Both the position numbers and the translations under genes were made by a program. This document shows positions 9,266 to 17,105 of a stretch of DNA of 64,000 nt, piece by piece. Below the pieces are notes generated by a model. The model was not told the DNA's origin. It ran no database searches and saw only the letters and a list, made by a program, of their open reading frames with translations. Numbering within the stretch: position 1 is the stretch's first letter; every line of letters begins with the position of its first letter. This DNA is from UBA1206 sp050953105 (GTDB taxonomy: Bacteria > Bacillota > Clostridia > Oscillospirales > CAG-382): contig JBMNMA010000004.1 of the NCBI GenBank assembly GCA_050953105.1, forward strand, positions 496,001 through 560,000. Direction: 5' to 3'.

Positions 9266-9309
9266 AGTAAACTCCCAAATTTCAATATCAGGGTTACTAT
9301 GCGCAAATG

Positions 9310-10164
9310 TCAGCCGTTTATGCTTAAAAACTCCCCGGCAACATACCCCAAAATGCCGTTGTATCTAACCTTATACCAACCGTCGCCGGCGGAACACACC
9401 TCAAGAAGGGTTTTGTCGGGTATCTGCCCCAGTATCCGGCTGTTAAAGTCAGGCTTTGCCCTTAAATTGAGCCGCCTTCCGCCGGTGCTGACGGTGGCTT
9501 TCACGCCCTCCTTTTCCTTGTTTTCGGCTATTTTTTGGGGTTTTTGTTCTTCATCCGCTTTAGGCGAAGGGGGAACGGCTGTATTTTCTTTATCGTTATG
9601 TATCTCCGGCAGGCATTGTCTTGGCTGGGAACCTTCGATATCGAAAAATTCGGTTACCGAAAGGGAAAGGTTGCAGGCAATAAACTGCAGATTGTTTTTT
9701 ATCCATTCGGCGTCCGACGGATTGTCGTGATACCCTACCCCAACCATAACCGCCGGAGCTTTAGGACGGTTTAGCTCCACAAAGGAGGTGTTTGGAATAA
9801 TATTTACCATTTGCGGATTGGGATACAGGCTTTTGAAATTTCTCATAAATATTTCAGCTGCCCGCTTGCCTTCAGGCGAACCTTCAAGATAATAAATATT
9901 TACCCCCCGCAGAGTGCCTTCCTTTCCCATTTCTCCGGTGTTTGTGCGGATGGCAAGGTAAAGGTCGTGCTTTGTTTCGTTGGAATGGTCGGCCGACTGT
10001 CCTGCCGTCATTTTTGGCTTGTTCCGGGTAAAGGATATGTTCGCCGCCGCCAGATAGGGCTCCATATAGTCGGCAATTATCCGCATATAATAGCCTTCGG
10101 AATTGCTGTTATCGTAAAATTTGTTATATTCCCGTGTCGATGGACTTAAATATACCGATGCCAT
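9310..10164 (-). CDS. Amidase_3-fold protein with SH3b domain, catalytic residues apparently lost
   Basis: 284 residues, no signal peptide. Residues 1-175 align with N-acetylmuramoyl-L-alanine amidases of the clostridial group that begins LSPSTQEHN and ends EIAFHDN. Here the expected zinc and catalytic positions read REYN (H to Y), SEGYYM (E to G), LAIRTN (H to R) and VGVGYHDN (E to G). A charged linker (about 178-225) leads to an SH3b domain (about 226-284: LNLRAKPDFNSRIL, GWYKVRYNG, GYVAGEFL). The fold is clear; cleavage activity is doubtful, so it may be a wall-binding or regulatory protein. The comparison with the active group is from memory. Confidence 0.75.
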   Translation of the reverse strand: MASVYLSPSTREYNKFYDNSNSEGYYMRIIADYMEPYLAAANISFTRNKPKMTAGQSADHSNETKHDLYLAIRTNTGEMGKEGTLRGVNIYYLEGSPEGKRAAEIFMRNFKSLYPNPQMVNIIPNTSFVELNRPKAPAVMVGVGYHDNPSDAEWIKNNLQFIACNLSLSVTEFFDIEGSQPRQCLPEIHNDKENTAVPPSPKADEEQKPQKIAENKEKEGVKATVSTGGRRLNLRAKPDFNSRILGQIPDKTLLEVCSAGDGWYKVRYNGILGYVAGEFLSING

Positions 10165-10227
10165 GGCGTCAACTCCTCTGTATACAGTATATTACGCAAA
10201 AATATTTATGTTTATTAAAAAAAAGTG

Positions 10228-10256
10228 TTGACAAACGCAAAAATTCGTGTTAAAAT
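10228..10256 (+). promoter_or_regulatory. Consensus sigma-A promoter for the infC operon
   Basis: TTGACA at 10228-10233, 17-base spacer, TAAAAT at 10251-10256. It lies about 150 bases before the infC start, leaving a long structured leader. Confidence 0.85.
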
Positions 10257-10261
10257 ATGCC

Positions 10262-10380
10262 GATGAAAAGAAGAAGAACGCAGTTCTCACCCGCCGCATA
10301 AGCAGGCGCGGTCAATAGGCATTTATTATTATGGTGTTTGTTGTAATGCGGGGACTCGTTTTCCGCATTTTATTTTTTTC
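10262..10380 (+). promoter_or_regulatory. infC-rpmI-rplT leader, candidate L20-responsive attenuator
   Basis: The leader between promoter and infC contains two copies of CCGCAT, at 10294-10299 and 10363-10368. Both can pair with the single ATGCGG at 10346-10351. Pairing with the downstream copy makes a terminator; pairing with the upstream copy would prevent it. In Bacillus, L20 represses its operon through an infC leader with such competing structures. The alternative pairing is seen here; control by L20 is inferred from the operon content. Confidence 0.65.
10345..10379 (+). terminator. Attenuator terminator upstream of infC
   Basis: AATGCGG (10345-10351) pairs with CCGCATT (10363-10369) around an 11-base loop and runs into a T-rich tract (10368-10379). 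It sits between the promoter and the infC ribosome site, so it would stop transcription before the gene. Confidence 0.75.
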
Positions 10381-10407
10381 TGCCCAAAATTTATGGAGGT
10401 GTTTAAT

Positions 10408-10968
10408 ATAAGTAAAAAAGCGTCAATCAACGAGGAAATCAAGGCAAGCGAAGTCCGGGTTATAGACTCTGAGGGCAAACAGCTTGGGATTTTAAAACTT
10501 GAGGAAGCAATACGGATTGCAGAACACGCAGGTCTTGATCTTGTTGAAATCGCGGCAACATCAAAGCCGCCCGTATGCAAGATAATGGATTACGGCAAAT
10601 ACCGCTTCGAGCGGGAGAAAAAGGAAAAAGAAAACCGTAAAAAACAGCAGATTGTGGAGCTTAAAGAGCTGCAGTTAACCTGCAACATCGGTGACCACGA
10701 TTTTAGGACCAAGGTAAGCCACGCTCACCGCTTTTTAACCGGCGGGAACAAAGTTAAGGTTCTTGTTAAGTTTAAGGGCAGGGAAATGGCTCATACCGAA
10801 CGGGGCGAGGTGTTGTTGCAGCGCTTTTTGGATGCATGTGCCGAATACGGCCAAGCCGAGAAGCCTCCTGTCCTTGAAGGGCGTAATATGATATTACTTA
10901 TAGCACCCAACAAAACAACCACTAATTTGAAAGGAAATAAAAAAGATGGGAAAGATCAAGACTCATAA
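10408..10968 (+). CDS. infC: Translation initiation factor IF-3
   Basis: 186 residues from the proposed start. N-terminal domain (NEEIKASEVRVIDSEGKQLG), lysine-rich linker with KEKENRKKQQ, C-terminal domain (KVKVLVKFKGREMAH). GGAGG at 10395-10399 is followed 8 bases later by ATA AGT AAA, so the start is most likely the ATA at 10408. The only upstream ATG (10393) overlaps the ribosome site itself and has no site of its own. Rare start codons (AUU, AUA, AUC) are typical of infC because IF-3 rejects them and so controls its own synthesis. First gene of infC-rpmI-rplT; it overlaps rpmI by 23 bases. Confidence 0.93.
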   Translation: MSKKASINEEIKASEVRVIDSEGKQLGILKLEEAIRIAEHAGLDLVEIAATSKPPVCKIMDYGKYRFEREKKEKENRKKQQIVELKELQLTCNIGDHDFRTKVSHAHRFLTGGNKVKVLVKFKGREMAHTERGEVLLQRFLDACAEYGQAEKPPVLEGRNMILLIAPNKTTTNLKGNKKDGKDQDS

Positions 10969-11143
10969 AGCTAGTGCCAAGCGTTTTAAGCTGACCGGGT
11001 CGGGTAAAATAAAAATGAACCATCCCGGCCACCGTCACAATCTTGGCTTAAAGACACCTAAAAGAAAAAGAATGCTTCGTAAAGCAAGCTACGTAGGCAA
11101 GGCCAGGACCGCCGACCTCAAGCGTATGCTTCCTTACTCTTAA
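10946..11143 (+). CDS. rpmI: 50S ribosomal protein L35
   Basis: 65 residues, the usual size. MGKIKTHKASAKRFKLTGSG start and the basic repeat NLGLKTPKRKRMLRK identify it. It begins inside the 3' end of infC, with AAAGGAAA 8 bases ahead of the ATG, implying coupled translation. Confidence 0.97.
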   Translation: MGKIKTHKASAKRFKLTGSGKIKMNHPGHRHNLGLKTPKRKRMLRKASYVGKARTADLKRMLPYS

Positions 11144-11162
11144 TTGTTCGGAGGGAATATAA

Positions 11163-11516
11163 ATGGCAAGAATAAAAGCAGCATTATCCACCAGGAAAAG
11201 AAGAAAAAATATTCTTCGTGCCGCTAAAGGCTACTGGGGCGCAAAAAGCAAACATTTTAAAATGGCCAAACAGGCCGTAATGAAGTCCGGCAACTATGCC
11301 TTTGTAGGAAGAAAACAGAAGAAGAGAGATTTCCGTGCCTTGTGGATAACCAGAATTTCCGCCCAGTGCAAGGTAAACGACATTAACTATTCTAAATTTA
11401 TGTGCGGCCTTAAGAGAAGCGGCATAAACATTAACAGAAAAATGCTTGCGGAGCTTGCGGTAAGCGACAAAGAGGCTTTCAAAACCCTTGTTGATAAAGC
11501 AAGGCAGGCGCTTTAA
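11163..11516 (+). CDS. rplT: 50S ribosomal protein L20
   Basis: 117 residues. MARIKAALSTRKRRKNILRAAKGYWGAKS (first 29 residues in outline), the FRALWITRI motif and the NRKMLAELAV helix are the L20 hallmarks. It assembles early onto 23S rRNA and in Firmicutes also represses the infC operon. GGAGGG lies just before the ATG. Confidence 0.97.
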   Translation: MARIKAALSTRKRRKNILRAAKGYWGAKSKHFKMAKQAVMKSGNYAFVGRKQKKRDFRALWITRISAQCKVNDINYSKFMCGLKRSGININRKMLAELAVSDKEAFKTLVDKARQAL

Positions 11517-11572
11517 TTTGAGTTTATCGCAATTTGTTAATCTTCGCATACCGCGAAGGGAGGGAAATAAAA

Positions 11573-11749
11573 ATGGCTGAAATAAAGGTCAAGGAAAATG
11601 AATCTATAGACAGCGCGCTTAGAAGATTTAAGCGTCTTTACCTCAGAAGCGGTGTTCAAGCCGAACTTCGCAAAAGAGAGCACTACGAAAAACCCAGCGT
11701 AAAGCGCAAAAAGAAATCCGAAGCTGCAAGAAAAAGAAAACACAAGTAA
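11573..11749 (+). CDS. rpsU: 30S ribosomal protein S21
   Basis: 58 residues starting MAEIKVKENESIDSALRRF, the common size for S21. An in-frame ATG at 11534 would add 13 atypical residues; GGGAGGGAAA lies 6-7 bases upstream of 11573, so that start is preferred. C-terminus is the usual lysine/arginine-rich tail. It lies 56 bases after rplT and before a terminator, so it may be the fourth gene of the infC transcript. Confidence 0.95.
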   Translation: MAEIKVKENESIDSALRRFKRLYLRSGVQAELRKREHYEKPSVKRKKKSEAARKRKHK

Positions 11750-11754
11750 GATCT

Positions 11755-11780
11755 AGGGCTGAAAAAGCCCTTTTTCTTTT
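11755..11780 (+). terminator. Rho-independent terminator of the infC-rpsU unit
   Basis: AGGGCT (11755-11760), loop GAAAA, AGCCCT (11766-11771), then TTTTCTTTT. The remaining bases to deoC (to 12016) hold no gene; a weak hairpin lies at 11905-11929. Confidence 0.88.
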
Positions 11781-11963
11781 GCCTTACGTTATGTTTGTTA
11801 TGGTGTGGTGGAGTATGCGGGTTAGTGATACGCATACGGAAAAGAAGGGAAATCGGGTTAAATCCATCTATCCGGGTGAACACAGTCTGTTAAAAACCGT
11901 AGTCCCCAAAAAACCAAAGACTTTTTGGGTATAATGAAATCTGCCGGCGGCGGGATGATTATA

Positions 11964-11993
11964 TTGACACAGCCATATATAAGCAGGTATAAT
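11964..11993 (+). promoter_or_regulatory. Consensus sigma-A promoter for deoC-cdd
   Basis: TTGACA at 11964-11969, 18-base spacer, TATAAT at 11988-11993, 23 bases before the deoC ATG. Confidence 0.8.
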
Positions 11994-12016
11994 ATCCTTA
12001 AAGGAAGGATAATACA

Positions 12017-12676
12017 ATGAACATACAAGAAATCCTCTCAAAATGCGACCACACCAATTTAAAACAAACCGCTACCTGGAATGATATAAAGCAAATCTGC
12101 GACGAGGGCATCGAATACGGTACGGCATCAGTCTGCATTCCCCCATGCTTTGTAAAACAGGCAGCCAAATATGTTAAAGGCAGGATAAAAATCTGCACCG
12201 TGATAGGTTTCCCCAACGGATATCAGACCACCGAGAGCAAATGCTTTGAAACCACACAGGCTGTCAAAGACGGCGCAGATGAAATTGATATGGTTATAAA
12301 CCTGTCCTACCTAAAAACCAACTCAGACCTGGCGCTGTGGGAAATTAACCAGGTAAATAAGGCAGCAATGGGAAGGCTTTTAAAGGTGATTATAGAAACC
12401 TGTCTGCTTACAGACGAAGAAAAGCTTACAGCCTGCTACATTGTGTCCTTGTCGAAGGCCGATTATATTAAAACCTCCACGGGATTTTCCACCGGAGGCG
12501 CCACTTTGGAGGATGTTAAGCTTTTATACGAAAACTGCTTCGGTAAGAAGGTTAAGGCCGCAGGGGGAATAAAAACCCTTGAGGACGGTGAAAAGTTTAT
12601 TAAAGCCGGGGCAGAAAGACTTGGTTCGTCAAACCTTGTCCGGCTTGCAAAGGAAGCGGGATATGCCAATCGATAG
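12017..12676 (+). CDS. deoC: Deoxyribose-phosphate aldolase
   Basis: 219 residues. It splits 2-deoxyribose-5-phosphate to glyceraldehyde-3-phosphate and acetaldehyde in deoxynucleoside catabolism. The Schiff-base lysine is in YIKTSTGFSTGGAT, and the second lysine region is VKAAGGIKT. CDHTNLK at residues 10-16 is the N-terminal signature (usually DHTLL/DHTNLK). AAGGAAGG precedes the ATG. It overlaps cdd by 14 bases, so both form a nucleoside-salvage unit. Confidence 0.95.
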   Translation: MNIQEILSKCDHTNLKQTATWNDIKQICDEGIEYGTASVCIPPCFVKQAAKYVKGRIKICTVIGFPNGYQTTESKCFETTQAVKDGADEIDMVINLSYLKTNSDLALWEINQVNKAAMGRLLKVIIETCLLTDEEKLTACYIVSLSKADYIKTSTGFSTGGATLEDVKLLYENCFGKKVKAAGGIKTLEDGEKFIKAGAERLGSSNLVRLAKEAGYANR

Positions 12677-13049
12677 AAACATACTGTTAAACATGGCAAA
12701 GCAGGCGGCGGAAAAATCCCACTCACCTTATTCGGGTTTTGCGGTGGGAGCGGCGCTGCTTTGCAAAAACGGCAAAGTATATACCGGCTGCAATATTGAA
12801 AACTCCTCCTATCCCGCCACTATATGCGCCGAAAGAACGGTATTTTCCAAAGCTATATCAGAGGGTGAACGGGAGTTTGAAGCAATTGCAATTGTTGGCG
12901 GAAGGGAAGGGAACTTTGAAAATGAATGCCTGCCCTGTGGAATCTGCCGTCAGGTCATGGCCGAGTTTTGCAAAGGAGATTTTACGGTTATTACCACGAT
13001 GAGGGAATATACCTTCAAACAACTGCTGCCCTTTGCGTTTAGTTTATAA
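12663..13049 (+). CDS. cdd: Cytidine deaminase
   Basis: 128 residues, the homotetramer-type length. It deaminates cytidine and deoxycytidine. The start at 12663 (MPIDRNILLNM) has GGAAGCGGG upstream inside deoC. Zinc site: ICAERTV (Cys and catalytic Glu) and CLPCGICRQ (two Cys). SPYSGFAVGAALL and GCNIENSSYP are the substrate-binding motifs. Coupled with deoC. Confidence 0.95.
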   Translation: MPIDRNILLNMAKQAAEKSHSPYSGFAVGAALLCKNGKVYTGCNIENSSYPATICAERTVFSKAISEGEREFEAIAIVGGREGNFENECLPCGICRQVMAEFCKGDFTVITTMREYTFKQLLPFAFSL

Positions 13050-13102
13050 TTAGGGTGATATAAAGAGATAGCACCTTTCCATGCTGAAAATTAAATATAA
13101 AA

Positions 13103-13136
13103 AAACCGGAATGCGCTGGCATTCCGGTTTTTTTAT
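13103..13136. terminator. Bidirectional terminator between cdd and the hydrogenase operon
   Basis: AAACCGGAATGC (13103-13114), loop GCTG, GCATTCCGGTTT (13119-13130), with T tracts on both strands. It serves the two convergent transcripts. Confidence 0.92.
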
Positions 13137-13141
13137 ATATC

Positions 13142-14881
13142 TTATCTGAACTTGGATCTGGGATGATAATGGGTATGGAGAAGTTCGTGGGCCTTGTGGC
13201 TGTTGGGTTCACCGAGGAATTCGGCATACAGCTTTTTAACCGACGGATTCTCGTGGGACTTACGCAGCGTCTTGGCTTCGTCTTCGGAATAAAGTGCCTT
13301 TGCTCTCAGTTCCTTGGGGTTAATGTAATTTAACTCCTTGGAGCTTATAATCGGCTGACCGCCGCCGGTAATGCATCCGCCGGGGCAACCCATTATTTCG
13401 ATAAAGTCATAGGTCTTTTCGCCGGATTTAATCGACTCAAGCAGTTTAGCCGCATTGCCGGTGCCGTTGGCAACAGCTAAACGAACTGTTCTGCCGTTTA
13501 AGTCAACCTCGGCCTCACGTACGCCTTCAAGGCCTCTTACGGCGTGGAAGTCAACGTTTGTAAGCTCCTTGCCGGTAACCACTTCGTAAACGGTACGGAG
13601 TGCTGCTTCCATAACGCCGCCGGTTACGCCGAATATAACGGCTGCGCCGGTGGATTCGCCCATGAAGTCGTCGAAGTCCTCATCGGGGAGACGGGCAAAG
13701 TCAATGCCTGCGGTGCGTATCATTGCAGCAAGTTCTCTTGTGGTGATAACTGCGTCCACGTCCTGCATTCCTTCGTTGGAAAGCTCGGGGCGTTTTGCTT
13801 CATACTTCTTGGCGGTGCAGGGCATTACCGAAACGGTGTAAATCTTCTTGGGATCAATGCCGTTTCTTTCGGCAAAGTAGGTCTTAACAAGCGCACCGGT
13901 CATTTCGTGGGGGGACTTGCAGGATGAAAGGTTGGGTATAAATTCGGGATAGAAGGTTTCGCAGAAGTTAACCCAGCCGGGGGAGCAGGAGGTTATCATG
14001 GGAAGAACGCCGCCGTTGGTAAGACGGTCGATAAGCTCATAGCCTTCTTCCATAATGGTAACGTCTGCACCGAAGTCGGTGTCGAACACCTTGTCAAAGC
14101 CCAGTCTGCGTAAAGCAGCGGCAAGCTTGCCGGTAACCTTTGTGCCTACGGGGAAACCGAATTCCTCGCCGAGAGCGGCTCTGACTGCGGGAGCAGGCTG
14201 AACCACCACAAAAAGGTCGGGGTTGGCAAGAGCTTCCCACACCTGCTTGGTGGAGTCTTTTTCATGGAGTGCACCGACGGGGCAGGCAATTATGCACTGT
14301 CCGCAGGCCACGCAGGGAGAATCGGCAAGGGGTTTTTCGAAGGCGCTACCCACATGGGTGTTCATACCGCGTTTTATTACGTTGATTGCGCCGATATTCT
14401 GAACGTCGTTGCACATGGCTATGCAGCGGCGGCAGAGAATGCACTTGGAATTATCCCTGACAATGGAGGGGGATATATCGTCGATTTCAGATTCGGTTTT
14501 GGGTCCGTCAAAGGGAAACTCACGGACACCGTATTCGTTACAAAGCTGCTGAAGCTCGCAGTTGCGGTTGCGTATGCAGCCGGTGCATTCACGATTGTGG
14601 TTGGAAAGCAGCAGCTCAAGATTTACTTTTCTCGCCTTGCGGATTTCGGGGGTGTTGGTTTTTATGTTCATTCCTTCGGTTACAGGGAGAACGCAGGAAG
14701 CCTGAAGGCCACGTCCGCCGCCTTCAACCAGGCATAAGCGGCAGGCGCCTAATTCCTGAACATCTTTAAGATAGCAAAGGGTGGGTATGTTGATCCCGGC
14801 TTCTCTTGCGGCTTCCAATACCGTATAGTTGGCGGGGACGGACACCTTGATGCCATCTATTGTTAAATTAACTTTATCCAT
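13142..14881 (-). CDS. hydA: Electron-bifurcating [FeFe] hydrogenase catalytic subunit HydA (group A3-like)
   Basis: 579 residues. Order: N-terminal [2Fe-2S] domain (CYLKD, GACRLC, ASC), a His-Cys [4Fe-4S] site (HNRECTGCIRNRNC), two [4Fe-4S] sites (CILCRRCIAMC; CVACGQCIIACP), the H-cluster domain with TSCSPGW, MPCTAKKYE and MGCPGGCITGGGQP, and a small-subunit-like tail. One of the two tandem cysteines usual in the first H-cluster motif is Ser here. With HydB and HydC it would couple H2 formation to oxidation of NADH and reduced ferredoxin. Last gene of a ten-gene minus-strand operon; maturases HydEFG are not in the window. Confidence 0.94.
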   Translation of the reverse strand: MDKVNLTIDGIKVSVPANYTVLEAAREAGINIPTLCYLKDVQELGACRLCLVEGGGRGLQASCVLPVTEGMNIKTNTPEIRKARKVNLELLLSNHNRECTGCIRNRNCELQQLCNEYGVREFPFDGPKTESEIDDISPSIVRDNSKCILCRRCIAMCNDVQNIGAINVIKRGMNTHVGSAFEKPLADSPCVACGQCIIACPVGALHEKDSTKQVWEALANPDLFVVVQPAPAVRAALGEEFGFPVGTKVTGKLAAALRRLGFDKVFDTDFGADVTIMEEGYELIDRLTNGGVLPMITSCSPGWVNFCETFYPEFIPNLSSCKSPHEMTGALVKTYFAERNGIDPKKIYTVSVMPCTAKKYEAKRPELSNEGMQDVDAVITTRELAAMIRTAGIDFARLPDEDFDDFMGESTGAAVIFGVTGGVMEAALRTVYEVVTGKELTNVDFHAVRGLEGVREAEVDLNGRTVRLAVANGTGNAAKLLESIKSGEKTYDFIEIMGCPGGCITGGGQPIISSKELNYINPKELRAKALYSEDEAKTLRKSHENPSVKKLYAEFLGEPNSHKAHELLHTHYHPRSKFR

Positions 14882-14895
14882 TAACTTTTCCTCCG

Positions 14896-16683
14896 TTATT
14901 TCTTGCTAATGGCACCGAACTTGCATGCTTCCATACAGGTGCCGCACTTAATGCACTTGGACTGGTCGATTACATAGGGGGACTTGATTACGCCGGAAAT
15001 GCAGTTAACGGGACATTTCTTGGCGCACAGCGAGCAGCCCTTGCATTTATCGGGATCTATGGTGTAAACCGCCAAAGCCTTGCACTGGCCTGCGGGGCAG
15101 CGTTTTTCGTAAACGTGAGCCTCGTATTCGTCCCTGAAGAACTTGAGAGTGGCAAGCACCGGGTTGGGAGCTGTCTGGCCAAGGCCGCAGAGCGAGGTTG
15201 CTCTTATGGTGTTGGCAAGGTCCTCCAGTTTTTCAATATCACCCGGCTCACCCCTGCCTTCGGTTATCTTGGTAAGGATGTCAAGCATTCTCCGGGTGCC
15301 TACACGGCAGGGAGTGCATTTGCCGCAGGATTCGTCAACGATAAAGCCGAGGAAGAACTTAGCAATGTCAACCATGCAGTTGTCCTCGTCCATTACTATC
15401 ATACCGCCTGAGCCCATCATACAGCCGATGGCAGTGAGGTTTTCGTAGTCAACGGGGGTGTCGATAAGGGATGCGGGTATGCAGCCGCCGGAGGGACCGC
15501 CGGTCTGAACGGCTTTGAATTTCTTGCCGTTGGGGCAGCCGCCGCCGATTTCTTCAATAATGGTGCGAAGGGGAGTGCCCATGGGGATTTCAACAAGTCC
15601 GGTGCGCTTAATCTTGCCGCCTAAGGCAAAAATTTTGGTGCCCTTGGACTTTTCGGTGCCCATGCCGGTAAACCACTGGGGACCGTTGAGTATTATCTGG
15701 GGAATGTTGGCGTAGGTTTCAACGTTGTTTATAATGGTGGGCTTGCCGAAGAGGCCCTTAACCGCAGGGAAGGGAGGACGAGGTCTGGGTTCGCCGCGGT
15801 TGCCTTCGATAGAGGTAATAAGAGCGGTTTCTTCGCCGCAGACGAAAGCGCCTGCGCCAAGCCTGAGTTTAATGTCAAAGTTAAAGCCGGTGCCGAAGAT
15901 GTCATTGCCGAGAAGGCCGTATTCGTGGGCCTGGTCAATGGCTATCTGAAGTCTTTTAACCGCAATGGGGTATTCGGCACGGACATAAATATATCCTTCA
16001 TCTGCGCCTATGGCATAGCCGGCAATGGCCATTGCCTCAAGCAACGAGTGGGGGTCGCCTTCGAGAACCGAACGGTCCATGAATGCGCCGGGGTCGCCTT
16101 CGTCAGCGTTGCATATAACATACTTTTTGTCAGACACCGATGCGGCCGCAAACTGCCACTTTCTGCCGGTGGGGAACCCGCCTCCGCCTCTGCCGCGAAG
16201 ACCGGATTCAAGAATAAGATTGATGACGTCATTGGGGGTCATTTCGGTAAGAACCTTGCCCAATGCCTCGTAGCCGTTCATAGCTATGTATTCATCAATG
16301 TTTTCGGGGTCGATAACACCGCAGTTTCTAAGAGCAACACGCTTCTGGCTGCGATAGAACTGGGTTTCGTTAAGGGATATGGTCTCGTGCGATTCGCCGC
16401 TGTCGGAATAGATAAGCCGGGTAACGGGGCGGCCTTTTAACAGGTGCTCTTCCACGATTTCGGGAACGTCGGCAGCGGTAACTCTAGAATAGAACACGCC
16501 TTCGGGGTAGACAATCATAATAGGACCAAGTTCGCAAAGACCGAAGCAGCCGGTGCGGACTATTTTGATTTCTTCCGAAAGCCCCTTTTCCTCAAGCTCT
16601 TGGATAAGGGCAGCCCTAATCTTTTCGCTGCCGGAGGAAGTGCAGCCTGTTCCTGCGCAGATGAGAATATGTGAACGTATCAT
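14896..16683 (-). CDS. hydB: Bifurcating hydrogenase subunit HydB (NuoF-type, FMN/NADH)
   Basis: 595 residues. N-terminal thioredoxin-like [2Fe-2S] domain (CAGTGCTSSG; TGCFGLCELGP), NuoF core with FMN loop GRGGGGFPTGRKW near 160 and NADH loop ICNADEGDPGAFMDR, then SLBB segment, a [4Fe-4S] site SCGKCTPCRVG with LCGLGQ, and a C-terminal pair of ferredoxin sites (CKGCSLCAKKCP; CIKCGTCMEAC). It is the NADH-binding, flavin-bifurcating partner of HydA, 14 bases upstream of it. ATG at 16683 follows GGAGGACTTATAA. Confidence 0.94.
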   Translation of the reverse strand: MIRSHILICAGTGCTSSGSEKIRAALIQELEEKGLSEEIKIVRTGCFGLCELGPIMIVYPEGVFYSRVTAADVPEIVEEHLLKGRPVTRLIYSDSGESHETISLNETQFYRSQKRVALRNCGVIDPENIDEYIAMNGYEALGKVLTEMTPNDVINLILESGLRGRGGGGFPTGRKWQFAAASVSDKKYVICNADEGDPGAFMDRSVLEGDPHSLLEAMAIAGYAIGADEGYIYVRAEYPIAVKRLQIAIDQAHEYGLLGNDIFGTGFNFDIKLRLGAGAFVCGEETALITSIEGNRGEPRPRPPFPAVKGLFGKPTIINNVETYANIPQIILNGPQWFTGMGTEKSKGTKIFALGGKIKRTGLVEIPMGTPLRTIIEEIGGGCPNGKKFKAVQTGGPSGGCIPASLIDTPVDYENLTAIGCMMGSGGMIVMDEDNCMVDIAKFFLGFIVDESCGKCTPCRVGTRRMLDILTKITEGRGEPGDIEKLEDLANTIRATSLCGLGQTAPNPVLATLKFFRDEYEAHVYEKRCPAGQCKALAVYTIDPDKCKGCSLCAKKCPVNCISGVIKSPYVIDQSKCIKCGTCMEACKFGAISKK

Positions 16684-16698
16684 TTATAAGTCCTCCGT

Positions 16699-17070
16699 TT
16701 ATATTTTTGCGTTGCCTATTGTGTATTCAACCACGGGTTTTCCGCCCTTGATATGTTCGGCAACAACTCTTTTTACTTTTTCCGGTGTCATTTTCACGTA
16801 AGTCACCTTTTCTTTTCCGCCCTCGTAAACCTCAACTACGGGTTCGAACTGGCAGATGCCGATGCAGCCGGTCTGGCTAACGGTGGCTTTGTCGGTAAGG
16901 CCTTCTGATGCGACCTCTTCAACAAAGGTGTTAAGAACCGGTCTTGCGCCCGCCGCTATGCCGCAGGTTGCCATACCCACGACTATGCGAATGTCGTTTT
17001 CGCCTTCACGCAGAGCAATCTTCGACTGCATGCGCTCTCTTATTTTGGCAAGTTCCTCTAATGATTTCAT
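16699..17070 (-). CDS. (2Fe-2S) thioredoxin-like ferredoxin-domain protein
   Basis: 123 residues. Thioredoxin-like ferredoxin fold with cysteines in MATCGIAAGA and TGCIGICQFEP. I count three conserved Cys rather than four, as is usual, I believe, for this small family found next to clostridial hydrogenases. It probably relays electrons or regulates HydAB, but no function is proven. It sits 15 bases before hydB with AAAGGATTTTTGCA ahead of its ATG. Confidence 0.85.
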   Translation of the reverse strand: MKSLEELAKIRERMQSKIALREGENDIRIVVGMATCGIAAGARPVLNTFVEEVASEGLTDKATVSQTGCIGICQFEPVVEVYEGGKEKVTYVKMTPEKVKRVVAEHIKGGKPVVEYTIGNAKI

Positions 17071-17105
17071 TGCAAAAATCCTTTCGGTTTATTAAATTTA
17101 TTTTT

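Noticed and set aside
10393..10395. ATG start for infC
   Set aside because: It lies inside the GGAGG ribosome site and has no site of its own; the ATA 15 bases downstream is correctly spaced.
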